A stretch of 64,000 nucleotides of DNA from Fulvivirga maritima (GCF_021389955.1 NZ_CP089980.1:557501-621500); one strand, 5' to 3'; positions 9,348 to 19,402 are shown, counted from the first letter of the stretch. Program-made: numbers and translations. The notes: generated by a model not told the origin, from the sequence alone.

Positions 9348-10120
9348 TGAATTATACTTTGAAAAACGTTCCTGAGCGCACTGTTAAGCCCAGGCAATAT
9401 GGCTTTACTATGGCCATGGACAAAGGTCTAAGCATAAGAGAAGCAGAAGATTTTATTAGCATCTGCGGTGATTATGTAGATATCGTGAAATTTGGCTGGG
9501 CCACGTCCTATGTTACTCCAAATCTTAAAGAAAAAATCAAAGTCTATCAAGATGCAGGCATTCCTGTATATTTTGGCGGCACTTTATTTGAAGCTTTTAT
9601 AACCAGGGGTCAATTTGACGACTACCGAAAAGTTCTAGATAAATACGATTTGCAGTATGCAGAAGTTTCAGATGGCTCTATTGAATTAGATCATGATAAA
9701 AAATGTGACTACATCAATAAACTTTCTGAGCAAGTAACTGTACTTTCTGAAGTTGGCTCTAAGGATGAAGAAAAAATCATTCCTCCTTACCAATGGATTA
9801 AATTGATGCAGGAAGAACTAGATGCAGGAGCCTGGAAGGTAATAGGCGAAGCAAGAGAAAGCGGAAACGTAGGCCTATTTAGATCTACGGGTGAAGTAAG
9901 ATCAGGTCTGGTTCAGGAAATCTTAACAAAAATACCTTTTGAAAAAATCATTTGGGAAGCTCCTCAAAAAGCACAGCAAGTGTGGTTCATTAAGCTATTA
10001 GGCTCTAATGTTAACCTTGGTAACATTGCTCCAAATGAAATCATACCACTAGAAACAATTAGATTGGGATTGAGGGGAGATACTTTTAGCCATTTTCTTT
10101 CATTACAAAATAACTTATAA
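9347..10120 (+). CDS. comA: Phosphosulfolactate synthase (ComA family)
   Basis: TIM-barrel enzyme, 257 residues, adding sulfite to phosphoenolpyruvate to give (2R)-phospho-3-sulfolactate. Family features seen: GFTMAMDKGLSIREAEDF, YVDIVKFGWATSYV, YFGGTLFEAFITRGQ, AEVSDGSIEL and VIGEARESGNVGLF. In methanogens this is the first step to coenzyme M. In Bacteroidota its product is less clear; sulfolactate or sulfonate metabolites, perhaps linked to sulfonolipids, are possible but unproven. Starts within the stop of the TPR gene and is followed by the PopT gene. Confidence 0.9.
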   Translation: MNYTLKNVPERTVKPRQYGFTMAMDKGLSIREAEDFISICGDYVDIVKFGWATSYVTPNLKEKIKVYQDAGIPVYFGGTLFEAFITRGQFDDYRKVLDKYDLQYAEVSDGSIELDHDKKCDYINKLSEQVTVLSEVGSKDEEKIIPPYQWIKLMQEELDAGAWKVIGEARESGNVGLFRSTGEVRSGLVQEILTKIPFEKIIWEAPQKAQQVWFIKLLGSNVNLGNIAPNEIIPLETIRLGLRGDTFSHFLSLQNNL

Positions 10121-10132
10121 TCCCAATAAACA

Positions 10133-11074
10133 ATGAGCAAATATAAAAAGAGCTTACTCATATATCTTAAAGGTTTAGGTATGGGAGGAGCTGACGTAGT
10201 GCCGGGTGTATCAGGTGGTACTATCGCTTTTATAACAGGTATCTATGAAGAACTGCTAGACTCTATCAAAGCCGTCGATCTGGATGCATTGAAGTTATTG
10301 CTCAAGTTTAACATAAAAGAGTTTTGGAAAAAGATCAATGGCAACTTTTTGTTGCCTCTTTTTCTGGGCATTATCACCAGTCTGGCCACTCTATCAAAGA
10401 TCATTCTGTACCTTTTGGAAAATCACCCAATACCAATTTGGTCATTTTTCTTTGGTTTAATTATTATCTCAGCCATTTTAGTGTTGAGAGAAGTTAAAGA
10501 GTGGAAAGCAGGTGTGTTTGTGTCCCTCATTTTAGGGATCATCATCGCTTACATCATTACAGGCGCTACGCCAGCAGAAACGCCAACAGCTCCATGGTTC
10601 ATTTTTATATCAGGAGCCATTGCTATTTGCGCCATGATTTTACCTGGTATTTCCGGGTCATTCATCCTTTTGGTTTTGGGTAAATATGAATACATATTCA
10701 AAGCCCTAAGCAATCTGGATATTACCACCATACTCATATTCATAGCGGGTTGTGTTACCGGACTACTATCTTTTGTAAGAGTAATATCATGGCTATTAAA
10801 AAAATATCATAACCTGGCTATATCTCTACTTGCAGGTTTTATGCTAGGGTCGCTTAACAAAGTTTGGCCATGGAAGATACCCACAGCCTACAGAGTTAAC
10901 CATGATGGTGAACAAGTAGTATCTTTCACTAAAAACGTTCTCCCTACAGAATACCTGGAACACTTTAATAAAGACCCTCAAATATTGATCTCAATCATAT
11001 TCTTGGCAGTAGGTATCTTCGTAGTAGTTTTAATTGAGAAAGTAGCCAATTACAAAGTAAAACCTGCTCAGTAA
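10133..11074 (+). CDS. DUF368 membrane protein, probable undecaprenyl-phosphate translocase (PopT)
   Basis: Polytopic inner-membrane protein, 313 residues, roughly eight hydrophobic segments. The hallmark GMGGADVVPGVSGGTIAF lies at residues 17-34 and a second, inverted-repeat copy MILPGISGSFILLVLGKYEY follows mid-protein. DUF368 proteins (PopT) recycle undecaprenyl phosphate across the membrane for peptidoglycan and surface glycan synthesis. That fits a locus just after a polysaccharide operon. The stop overlaps the start of aroE by one base. Confidence 0.88.
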   Translation: MSKYKKSLLIYLKGLGMGGADVVPGVSGGTIAFITGIYEELLDSIKAVDLDALKLLLKFNIKEFWKKINGNFLLPLFLGIITSLATLSKIILYLLENHPIPIWSFFFGLIIISAILVLREVKEWKAGVFVSLILGIIIAYIITGATPAETPTAPWFIFISGAIAICAMILPGISGSFILLVLGKYEYIFKALSNLDITTILIFIAGCVTGLLSFVRVISWLLKKYHNLAISLLAGFMLGSLNKVWPWKIPTAYRVNHDGEQVVSFTKNVLPTEYLEHFNKDPQILISIIFLAVGIFVVVLIEKVANYKVKPAQ

Positions 11075-11814
11075 TGGTTGAATTTGGTCTGATAGGAAAA
11101 AAGCTCACTCATTCCTTCTCTAAGGATTACTTCTCTAAGAAATTCATGGAACTAGGCCTCAGTGATCATGCTTATGAGCTTTTTCCTTTGGCTGATATTA
11201 GTGAGCTAACTGCTTTAATCAAAAACCACAAAGACCTTAAAGGCCTGAATGTAACCATTCCTTATAAACAAGAAATTTTGCCATTTCTAGATGCTATTGA
11301 CCCTAATGCAGAAACTATAGGAGCGGTAAATGTAGTGAAGATAGAAAAGGGTAAGCTAAAGGGGTATAACTCTGATTTTTTCGGATTTAAGCAATCTTTA
11401 GAAGAATGGCTTCCCGATAACTTTCAAGATCCTGCTCTTATTTTAGGTACTGGTGGGGCTAGTAAGGCTGTAGCCGCGGCACTAAACGCCATAGGCATAC
11501 CGTTTCAATACGTGTCCAGAACAGCCTCTTCTTCAACTATAAGTTATTCTGATCTTCAAGAAAATCAGCATGTTTATAAAAGCCACAAGCTTATAATTAA
11601 TACCACCCCTCTTGGTATGTCTCCTAAAACGGATGAATATCCTGATATACCTTATCATCAGCTTACTTCAGATTATTTTCTTTATGATCTAATCTATAAT
11701 CCTGAAGAAACTCAATTTCTAATTAAAGGTAAGGCCCACGGGTGCCACACCAAAAATGGATTAGAAATGCTACACCTCCAGGCTGAAAAGTCTTGGGAAA
11801 TATGGAACTCATAA
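11074..11814 (+). CDS. aroE: Shikimate dehydrogenase
   Basis: NADPH-dependent reduction of 3-dehydroshikimate in aromatic amino acid synthesis, 246 residues. Substrate-binding residues are seen in LTHSFSKDYF, NVTIPYK (catalytic Lys) and GAVNVV, and the nucleotide site in LGTGGASKAV. The NTTPLGM motif and the C-terminal NGLEMLHLQAEKS are also canonical. Short for the family but complete. Translationally coupled to the PopT gene. Confidence 0.95.
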   Translation: MVEFGLIGKKLTHSFSKDYFSKKFMELGLSDHAYELFPLADISELTALIKNHKDLKGLNVTIPYKQEILPFLDAIDPNAETIGAVNVVKIEKGKLKGYNSDFFGFKQSLEEWLPDNFQDPALILGTGGASKAVAAALNAIGIPFQYVSRTASSSTISYSDLQENQHVYKSHKLIINTTPLGMSPKTDEYPDIPYHQLTSDYFLYDLIYNPEETQFLIKGKAHGCHTKNGLEMLHLQAEKSWEIWNS

Positions 11815-11863
11815 GTTCTTTCCTATTAAAGCAAAACTCCACAAGTAATTTGTAGCCAAATAG

Positions 11864-11890
11864 TTGAGAAATATCAAGCTATATTCTCAA
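11864..11890 (+). other. Imperfect hairpin after aroE
   Basis: TTGAGAA..ATAT pairs with ATATTCTCAA over about 10 bp with one bulged A and a six-base loop (CAAGCT). There is no downstream T-run, so it is only a weak terminator candidate. The rest of the 295-base gap before the polyketide synthase is AT-rich with no gene seen. Confidence 0.3.
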
Positions 11891-12109
11891 AAGCTTCTAT
11901 AACTTTCTTGACCTCCATTTACATTTCTTCCATTTATAAGTACAATTTTTCACACTTCACCAATTGAAGTAATATTGAATATTTCATCTTCATAAATCTC
12001 TATTTCTGGTTTGTTTAATGTAGGGTATTTATTACTTAAGTAGAGTTTAACAAAACTTAGATATAAGGTTTAATTCTTAAGCTTATAATTTCATAGGTGG
12101 ATTATTTAA

Positions 12110-15100
12110 TTGCCATCGACGATGATATCAGGGAGAAGTGAAAATGTGGGGAAAAGTGTTAAACCTATTGCCATTGTTGGTCTGTCCTGCAGATTTCCTA
12201 AAGCTCATAACTTACAAGAGTTTTGGAATATGCTGGAAAAGGGAATTGATGCTGTAGAAAAAATCCCAATTAACCGCTGGGATATTGAAGAGTACTACGA
12301 TGCTGATAAGTCAGTTCCAGACAAAACACATCAAAGGCATGCCGCCATGCTCGATGATCTGGATAAATTCGATCCATTCTTTTTTAATATCTCTCCTGCT
12401 GAAGCCTCAGAAATGACACCTTCCCAAAAGCTTATGATGGAGCTCACTTGGGAATGTATAGAAAACAGCAATATCGCTTATAACCAATTGGCAGGGCAAA
12501 AAATTGGAGTATATATTGGCAACATATGGAATGATTTTGAACATCTGAGAAAGCATAAAAACGCAGAAATTTCCTCTCACTCTGCTATGGGGCAATCTGC
12601 AAATATCATTGCTAACCGTATTTCATATTTCTTTGGCTTCACCGGCCCAAGTTTGGTGGTAGATACCGGATGTTCGTCATCATTGGTAGCCCTTCATTTA
12701 TCTTGCCAGGCACTGTGGGATAACAGTATAAATCATGCCATAGTGGGTGGTGTAAATCACACGCTAGATCCAGATCAAAACATTCTTTTATCTAAGTTTG
12801 GAGGGCTTTCAGCCAAAGGGAGTTGCAGCACCTTTGATGCTGCTGCTGATGGCTTTGTACGCGGCGAAGGAGGTGGTATCATACTCTTAAAAAGGCTGGA
12901 AGATGCTGAAAGAGATGGAGATAAAATTTTCGCCGTGATTAGAGGTAGTGCCATGAATAACAATGGTTTTAATGTAAACTTACCTGCCACCAGTACTGCC
13001 GGACAAAAAAGTGTATTGAAAGATGCTTATAAAAACTCAGGAATAGTTCCTGAAGAAGTTCATTACGTTGAAGCTCATGGTACGGGCACTAAACTAGGAG
13101 ATCCTACCGAATGCCGTGCATTAGGCGAGTTTTTTGGAGAAAATAGGAAATCTCCACTTCATATTGGCTCAGTAAAAACTAACATTGGGCACCTGGAAGG
13201 AGCAGCCGGAATTGCAGGGTTGATAAAAACCATCCTAGCTATAAATAATCGCAAACTACCCAAAAACCTTCATTTCAATAATCCCAATCCTAATATTGAT
13301 TTCGAAAATCTTAAGCTCAAAGTACAGCATGAATTAACCGACTGGCCTTCCTCTACTATTGAAACTCTAAAAGCAGGAATCAATTCTTTTGGCTGGGGAG
13401 GCACAAATGCTCATACTGTGATAGAAGAGTATAATCCTAAATCATGTAGTGTTAGTATTGAAAATCACAATCATGCTAAATATATTTTACCCATCTCAGC
13501 CAGGTCTGAGCAGGCATTCTTTAAAAACATTGAAAACCTACTCTACCATCTAAAAACACAAGTTAACGGTGTAGCTTATCAGTTTAAAAACATCTGCAAG
13601 TTAGCCGCCACCAGAAGGCAACATTTTGAATACCGAACAGCCTTTTCTGCCTCTGATAAAGATGGAATGATCGAGCAGATAAGCACGTTTTTAAATACTA
13701 ACAAGCAGTGGTCTGCTTCTACTCCTGCCTCTAAAGAAGATAAGACAGTATTTATATTTCCCGGGCAAGGTTCACAATGGCTGGGCATGGGAAAGCAGCT
13801 TTTCGAAACCGAACCTGTTTTCAAAAAGGCGATACTAGCTTGTAATGAGGAATGGAAGAAATATACTGACTGGTCACTTATTGAGCAGTTATATGCCTCC
13901 GAAGAAACTTCCAGACTATCTGAAATAGATGTTATACAACCATTACTATCAGCTGTACAAATTGCCCTGGGAAAACTATGGTTATCTCTTGGAGTTATTC
14001 CTGATGCGGTGGTAGGCCATAGTATGGGAGAAGTGGCCGCAGCCTATATTGCAGAGGCTATATCATTAAATGAAGCCGCTCAGATCATTTGCACAAGAAG
14101 CAAACTAATGAAAACTGTAAGTGGCAAGGGTGGAGCCATGGCTGTAACCGAGCTCACAGTAGAGCAAGCAGAACGATTTATAGAACAGTACCCATCAGTA
14201 TCTATTGCAGTTAATAACAGCCCCAAATCTACAGTAATAGCCGGAAATGAGTTAGCCATTGAAGAAATAATAGAAGCCTTAGACAAGCAAGGCAGGTTCG
14301 CCAAACGCGTTAAAGTAGATGTAGCTTCTCACTCATCTCAAATGGACGACCTAAAAGAACCATTAAAAAACAGCTTAACTGTTAATCCCCAAAAAAGTCA
14401 GATTGATTTATACTCAACAGTTAGAAACCTAAAGGTGGACGGCCCTGAGCTCACAGAAGATTACTGGACTGATAACCTTAGAGAAAGTGTGAAATTTGCA
14501 TCTGTAATGGAGCAGTTGATAAAAGATGGTCATAAAACTTTTATTGAAGTTAGCCCCCACCCTGTGCTTATCACTTCTATACAGGAGTGCCTCGAAGCTC
14601 ACCAGCAAAAAGGAGCAGTTACCTACACACTTTACAGAGACAAACCTGAGCTAAATGAACTTTATAACAACTTCAATAACCTGTATGAAAATGGAGGGTA
14701 CATCCAATGGGATAAGTTTTACAAAAATGTAAATTCATACCATACTTTCCTTCCTAATTATGCTTTTGACAGAGCTAATTACTCGCTTATAGAACGTATT
14801 ATCATTGATAAGAACAAACAAGGTCACCCTTGGATAGGCAGAGAGATAAAACTCGCCAACCTACCTGAAATTCACTTTTGGGAAGCTCATATTAACATTA
14901 ATCAGTTTCCATTTCTTAGAGATCATCAGGTAAACAATGTGGTGGTACTTCCTGGTGCGAGTTATGTAGAAATGCTTCTCGCTGCCTTAACAGAGTTCTC
15001 AGGATCCAACCATTGTGAAATAGTAAATCTGGAATTTAAAAATGCGGTGACTTTTGACAATAATGAGTCAATCAAAATTCAACTTAAAATCCATGATGAA

Positions 15101-18100
15101 GACAGCGGGCTTTCATCTTTTAAATTTTATCATGAGAGCCAGGATCAATGGATATTAACCGCACAGGGCCAATATCATATTAAAGATGAAGTAAGAAGTT
15201 ATAATATACAAAAGTTTAAATCTGTAGCAGGAGAAATTATTGAAGGGAAAGACTATTATGACAAACTCCAAAATATAGGACTCCAATATGGCCCATTATT
15301 TCAGGGGATTTCTCAAATTATAATAGATGGTGAAGACATTAAAACAACTGTAAAAGTAGATTCCAGACTTGCCGGCAAGCTCAAGAAATACCATTTTCAT
15401 CCGGCCATAATGGACAGTTGTTTTCAAGCCATTTTTGCCAATTCAGTAAATAACAGCAATGATGATTACCGAACTACCTACCTCACAAAAATCGGCAACA
15501 TAGAAGTTTTTAATGACATACCTGCCAATTCAGAATTACAGGTAAACGTAAAACTATATCCTCAAAAATCTAATGATCATCATAGCGAAATAGTAGCGGA
15601 TCTATTTATTTATGATCAAAATGGCACTGCTTTATTGAAAGCCGACAAGGTATCAGGTAAGATTCTAACAGTCTCGGATTTCCATCAGGAAGATTCAGAA
15701 TGGTTTTATCAAATTAATTGGTTAAAAACAGAACTAATTAAAAAACAGGCACCATCAATTTCGAAAAAATATCTCATAATTACTGATGCCTACACTACTG
15801 TGCACCAGCTTGCAATTAAACTGATTAAAAATGGGCACTCTGCCGATATCATATGCAGCAAGGTAGACCACCATGTCATTCCAGAAGTAAAAGTACATAG
15901 GGTAGACTTTGAAAATCATGAACATATTGCGGCTACTATCAGTAACCTCCATATTGACAGCACCGATGATATTATATTCTTTTTCAACAAAGAGCTTCGT
16001 CATGAGAAATTTCAGCCCAAAACAGAATCAGCTTTTTATCTTATAAGCATATTAAAATCTATTAACGAGCTGCATTTCAAAAGATACCCCAGGCTTACGC
16101 TAGTTACTAATGGAGGCAAACCTATAGAAAGCTCTATGTTAAATGTAGAGCATGGCCCATTGGTAGGTATAGGAAGAGTTACCGCTAATGAATTACCACA
16201 ATTCGAGACTCAACAGGTGGACCTCAGTCTGCATCCCAATAATGTTGAGATAGATGCTCTTATAAATTTGCTACAAAATAGATTAACTAAAGAACCTGAA
16301 GTAGCCATTAGAAATAACAACACCTATGTAGCCCGATTAGAAAGAACTAAGCCTGATGTATTTAAAATACAAAACACAAAATTCAACGGTGAGGGTTATT
16401 ACTTCATAACCGGATTCAATGGTATTGCTTTCAGACTAGTAGAGTGGATGTATGAGAAAGGTGCCAGAAAATTTGTGCTGGCCAGCCGCAGTGGAAAAGT
16501 AGATGAATATGTCAAAGAAAAAATAGATCTACTATCTTCCCAAGGTGCCAGTTTTGATGTAATTGCTTGTGATGTAGCTGAATATTTTTCATTAAAAAGT
16601 GTCTTTGAAACTAAGTTTGAAAGAAATACACTGAAAGGCATTGTCCATGCGGCAGGCCTTATCAAAGCCTCTCCTTTAGTAGAACTTGAAAGTTCAGAGT
16701 ATTCTAATATTCTAGCTCCTAAAGTAAAAGGAGGATGGAACCTGCATCTACTTTCACAAAATTATGATTTAGACCTATTCCTATTATTCTCCTCCGCCTC
16801 ATCTATGATAGGCCTCAGTGGACAAGCTAGCTATGTGGCAGCTAATGCGTTTTTAGACGCTTTAGCGCAATACAGGGTTATGCTCGGTCAAACAGCCATT
16901 TCAGTTAACTGGGGAGTAATGAAAGACGCAGGCATGGTCGCTAATGCACAAGACATGGCCAAATATGCTGAAGCAGAAGGCTTCACCCCTACTCCCATGC
17001 AGGATGCCGTACATGCTTTAGAGCATATCATTTTTATGAATCCAACCAATATTGGAGTATTTAAGCTTAATGCTGAGCAGACTGCTGACTTCTTCCCGGT
17101 CTTAGGTGCCAGCAACTACTTCAGCAATCTCCTAAAAAAACAAGTGCAAAACGCAAATGGTCAAAACCTACTTCAGACACTTGAATTACTTCCTAATAAA
17201 GAAGAGAAACAGCTGGCTCTGGAAAACCACCTTAAACAGCTAACGGCACAGATAATAAAAACCACTGCCGATAAACTCTCTCCTGATATGAAATTTAAGA
17301 GCTTGGGCATTGATTCTATTATGGCAGTACAACTCAGAAATAAGTTAGAGAAAGATTTATCTCTTAAGCTGTCTGTAACCAATATATGGGAATATCCTAC
17401 TATCGCTGAATATGCCGAGTTTTTGCTCAACAGAATTATTCCAAATGAAAATGCAGACATTGCTTCCAACACAGAAAATAATACTGCACCAAAAGGAATA
17501 ATTATTCCAAAATATAACCCAGAAGCCAAATTCCGTGTAATTTGTATTCATGATGCAGGAGGAAGTGCTTCCCTATTTCATGGCTGGGAGAACCAATTAG
17601 TAAACGAACTAGAACTAATAATTGTAGAGTTGCCTGGCAGAGGCAAACAACTATCTCAAAAGCCATTTAATGATATACAAATAGCAGTAAACAAAATAAT
17701 GCTAGATCTGCAGGGTTATTTAAATAAGCCTTATATCCTGTTTGGTCATAGTATGGGAGGATTAATCGCCTTTGAACTTATGCGTTTATTAAGGCAGAAA
17801 AAGCTCAATCTTCCGCAGCAACTTTTTGTGAGCAGCACGCCACAATTAGCAGTGTATGAAAAAGCATACCTGAACCCGAAGCAGGACACAGACCAACTAA
17901 TGTCTTCTTTTCCTCATTTAAAACCAGAAAACATCCCTGATCCAGAACTTAGAAAAGTACTTATCAGCCTATTACGAAATGACCTGAGCCTAATAGACAG
18001 TTTCAGCTACCAATTTGAACCTCCGTTTGACTTGCCCATTACGGCCATTCACGGAGTTCAGGACAACAATATTACTCCTGCTCAAATGCAGAATTGGAAA

Positions 18101-18235
18101 AATGAAACCACCCAAACATTTAAGCTAATACAGCGAAAAGGCGGGCATCACTACCTACACCATGACAGTGAATTCGTAACTCACCTTATTAATTCTGAGG
18201 TATCTCAGGCTATAAAAATTTTAAGTAACAGGTAA
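12110..18235 (+). CDS. Single-module type I polyketide synthase (KS-AT-DH-KR-ACP-TE)
   Basis: Multidomain synthase, 2041 residues. KS (about 17-440) has the full triad C188 (DTGCSSS), H323 (EAHGTGT) and H361 (NIGHLEG). AT (545-860) has S638 (GHSMGE) and VASHS at 739-743, which is neither the clear malonyl (HAFH) nor methylmalonyl (YASH) signature. DH has H939 and D1102 (HPAIMDSCFQ). KR has Y1575 in GQASYVAANAF, with a degenerate nucleotide loop (GFNGIAF). ACP serine is S1736 (GIDSIMAVQ). The C-terminal TE is of type-II style, S1881 (GHSMGG). No ER or methyltransferase. The TTG start is favoured by AGGTGG nine bases upstream; ATG 12122 is the alternative. Confidence 0.93.
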   Translation: MPSTMISGRSENVGKSVKPIAIVGLSCRFPKAHNLQEFWNMLEKGIDAVEKIPINRWDIEEYYDADKSVPDKTHQRHAAMLDDLDKFDPFFFNISPAEASEMTPSQKLMMELTWECIENSNIAYNQLAGQKIGVYIGNIWNDFEHLRKHKNAEISSHSAMGQSANIIANRISYFFGFTGPSLVVDTGCSSSLVALHLSCQALWDNSINHAIVGGVNHTLDPDQNILLSKFGGLSAKGSCSTFDAAADGFVRGEGGGIILLKRLEDAERDGDKIFAVIRGSAMNNNGFNVNLPATSTAGQKSVLKDAYKNSGIVPEEVHYVEAHGTGTKLGDPTECRALGEFFGENRKSPLHIGSVKTNIGHLEGAAGIAGLIKTILAINNRKLPKNLHFNNPNPNIDFENLKLKVQHELTDWPSSTIETLKAGINSFGWGGTNAHTVIEEYNPKSCSVSIENHNHAKYILPISARSEQAFFKNIENLLYHLKTQVNGVAYQFKNICKLAATRRQHFEYRTAFSASDKDGMIEQISTFLNTNKQWSASTPASKEDKTVFIFPGQGSQWLGMGKQLFETEPVFKKAILACNEEWKKYTDWSLIEQLYASEETSRLSEIDVIQPLLSAVQIALGKLWLSLGVIPDAVVGHSMGEVAAAYIAEAISLNEAAQIICTRSKLMKTVSGKGGAMAVTELTVEQAERFIEQYPSVSIAVNNSPKSTVIAGNELAIEEIIEALDKQGRFAKRVKVDVASHSSQMDDLKEPLKNSLTVNPQKSQIDLYSTVRNLKVDGPELTEDYWTDNLRESVKFASVMEQLIKDGHKTFIEVSPHPVLITSIQECLEAHQQKGAVTYTLYRDKPELNELYNNFNNLYENGGYIQWDKFYKNVNSYHTFLPNYAFDRANYSLIERIIIDKNKQGHPWIGREIKLANLPEIHFWEAHININQFPFLRDHQVNNVVVLPGASYVEMLLAALTEFSGSNHCEIVNLEFKNAVTFDNNESIKIQLKIHDEDSGLSSFKFYHESQDQWILTAQGQYHIKDEVRSYNIQKFKSVAGEIIEGKDYYDKLQNIGLQYGPLFQGISQIIIDGEDIKTTVKVDSRLAGKLKKYHFHPAIMDSCFQAIFANSVNNSNDDYRTTYLTKIGNIEVFNDIPANSELQVNVKLYPQKSNDHHSEIVADLFIYDQNGTALLKADKVSGKILTVSDFHQEDSEWFYQINWLKTELIKKQAPSISKKYLIITDAYTTVHQLAIKLIKNGHSADIICSKVDHHVIPEVKVHRVDFENHEHIAATISNLHIDSTDDIIFFFNKELRHEKFQPKTESAFYLISILKSINELHFKRYPRLTLVTNGGKPIESSMLNVEHGPLVGIGRVTANELPQFETQQVDLSLHPNNVEIDALINLLQNRLTKEPEVAIRNNNTYVARLERTKPDVFKIQNTKFNGEGYYFITGFNGIAFRLVEWMYEKGARKFVLASRSGKVDEYVKEKIDLLSSQGASFDVIACDVAEYFSLKSVFETKFERNTLKGIVHAAGLIKASPLVELESSEYSNILAPKVKGGWNLHLLSQNYDLDLFLLFSSASSMIGLSGQASYVAANAFLDALAQYRVMLGQTAISVNWGVMKDAGMVANAQDMAKYAEAEGFTPTPMQDAVHALEHIIFMNPTNIGVFKLNAEQTADFFPVLGASNYFSNLLKKQVQNANGQNLLQTLELLPNKEEKQLALENHLKQLTAQIIKTTADKLSPDMKFKSLGIDSIMAVQLRNKLEKDLSLKLSVTNIWEYPTIAEYAEFLLNRIIPNENADIASNTENNTAPKGIIIPKYNPEAKFRVICIHDAGGSASLFHGWENQLVNELELIIVELPGRGKQLSQKPFNDIQIAVNKIMLDLQGYLNKPYILFGHSMGGLIAFELMRLLRQKKLNLPQQLFVSSTPQLAVYEKAYLNPKQDTDQLMSSFPHLKPENIPDPELRKVLISLLRNDLSLIDSFSYQFEPPFDLPITAIHGVQDNNITPAQMQNWKNETTQTFKLIQRKGGHHYLHHDSEFVTHLINSEVSQAIKILSNR

Positions 18236-18678
18236 TGGAAAATTCTATGACAGAAAAAATAATAGGCACGTGGAAACTGGAATCCTGGTATTATGAAGAT
18301 GAAAACGGACAAAAGATTGATTATTTCGGAAAATCGCCGGAGGGCATTCTTATTTATGATAAAGTAGGCTACATGAGCGTTCATATCATGAAGCATGACC
18401 GTCAACTTTTTCAGCTCAATGGAATGTATGAAGGCTCCTCAGAAGAATTAAGCTCCGCCTTCAGAAGCTATTTCGGTTATTATGGAAGGTATTATTCTGA
18501 CGAAACAGGCACCTTAACCCATATTGTAGAAGGCAGTGCTTTTCCTAACTGGAAAGGCAATATTGAAAAACGGTATGCCAAAATTGAAGGTGACAGGCTG
18601 ATCATATATACACCACCTATAGAAACAGAAAACGGAAGTATTATATTTTTCATCACTTGGGAAAGATGTAAGAAATGA
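18235..18678 (+). CDS. Lipocalin-like protein coupled to the PKS
   Basis: 147-residue protein of the lipocalin-like (Lipocalin_5) type: N-terminal IIGTWKLESWYYED, then GILIYDKVGYMSVHIMK and the C-terminal strands RLIIYTPPIETENGSIIFF. No signal peptide, so cytoplasmic. ATG overlaps the PKS stop (TAATG), so it is co-translated. Such small beta-barrels are found beside polyketide genes and may bind, release or cyclise the product; the exact role here is inference. A second in-frame ATG four codons on is an alternative start. Confidence 0.82.
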   Translation: MENSMTEKIIGTWKLESWYYEDENGQKIDYFGKSPEGILIYDKVGYMSVHIMKHDRQLFQLNGMYEGSSEELSSAFRSYFGYYGRYYSDETGTLTHIVEGSAFPNWKGNIEKRYAKIEGDRLIIYTPPIETENGSIIFFITWERCKK

Positions 18679-18948
18679 ATTAAATACATGGATTTTAATC
18701 ATAAACAATCATTGATGCTACAACATATTAAAATGGCATATTATCACCCATGAACACACCATTTATGTTCAACGCACCTAAATCCTGTAAATCAACACGT
18801 TAAAGAGATATCAATATTTCAGAAAACGTTAGAAATAATGAACTTTTATTAATTTCTGATGTAAATATTATTAGCGCACATATTGATTCTTTTTTTATAA
18901 TAAAAAAATGAAAATTAGATAAATCATTAACTTATAAACAAGAAGGAA

Positions 18949-19356
18949 ATGGACAGGGAAATTTTATTAAAGCAGTCAAATTTGGAAGTTAGTTTTGATA
19001 AAACCAATAAAATCATGTACTGCACATGGTTAGGTTTTCAAAACAAAGAAAAGATAATGACCAGTGGTGAAAAAATCATTGAACTTCTTAAAAGCAAAAA
19101 ATGTGGTAAAGTTTTAAATGATAATACCAGCGTATCTGGCCCATGGCAAGATGCCGCAGAGTGGACTGCTAAAAACTGGTTTCCCAGAATGGAAGAAGCT
19201 GGGCTTAAATACTTTGCATGGGTATTCTCCCCTAATATTTTCGCTGAACTTTCAGCTCAAAAAGCAAAACCCGATTCTGAAGTAGTCACAACTTTTCATT
19301 CAGTATATGATGCCGAGCAATGGCTAAAGTCCAATGAGGTAGTATTTGATGAATAA
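18949..19356 (+). CDS. STAS/SpoIIAA-like small protein
   Basis: 135-residue cytoplasmic protein of a type common in Bacteroidota. The pattern LEVSFDKTNKIMYCTWLGFQ, KIIELLKSKKCGKVLNDN and YFAWVFSPNIFAELSAQK is that of the SpoIIAA/STAS-like fold used for binding or sensing rather than catalysis. ATG follows a good ribosome site (AGAAGGAA). It stands alone between two gaps and is followed by a strong terminator at 19403. No specific function can be given. Confidence 0.6.
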   Translation: MDREILLKQSNLEVSFDKTNKIMYCTWLGFQNKEKIMTSGEKIIELLKSKKCGKVLNDNTSVSGPWQDAAEWTAKNWFPRMEEAGLKYFAWVFSPNIFAELSAQKAKPDSEVVTTFHSVYDAEQWLKSNEVVFDE

Positions 19357-19402
19357 TTATTACTACCTCTAAAACAGGTTCCCAAAAAAATTACATCACA
19401 AT

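Noticed and set aside
12110-18235. PKS-NRPS hybrid
   Set aside because: No condensation or adenylation motifs were found in the 2041 residues.
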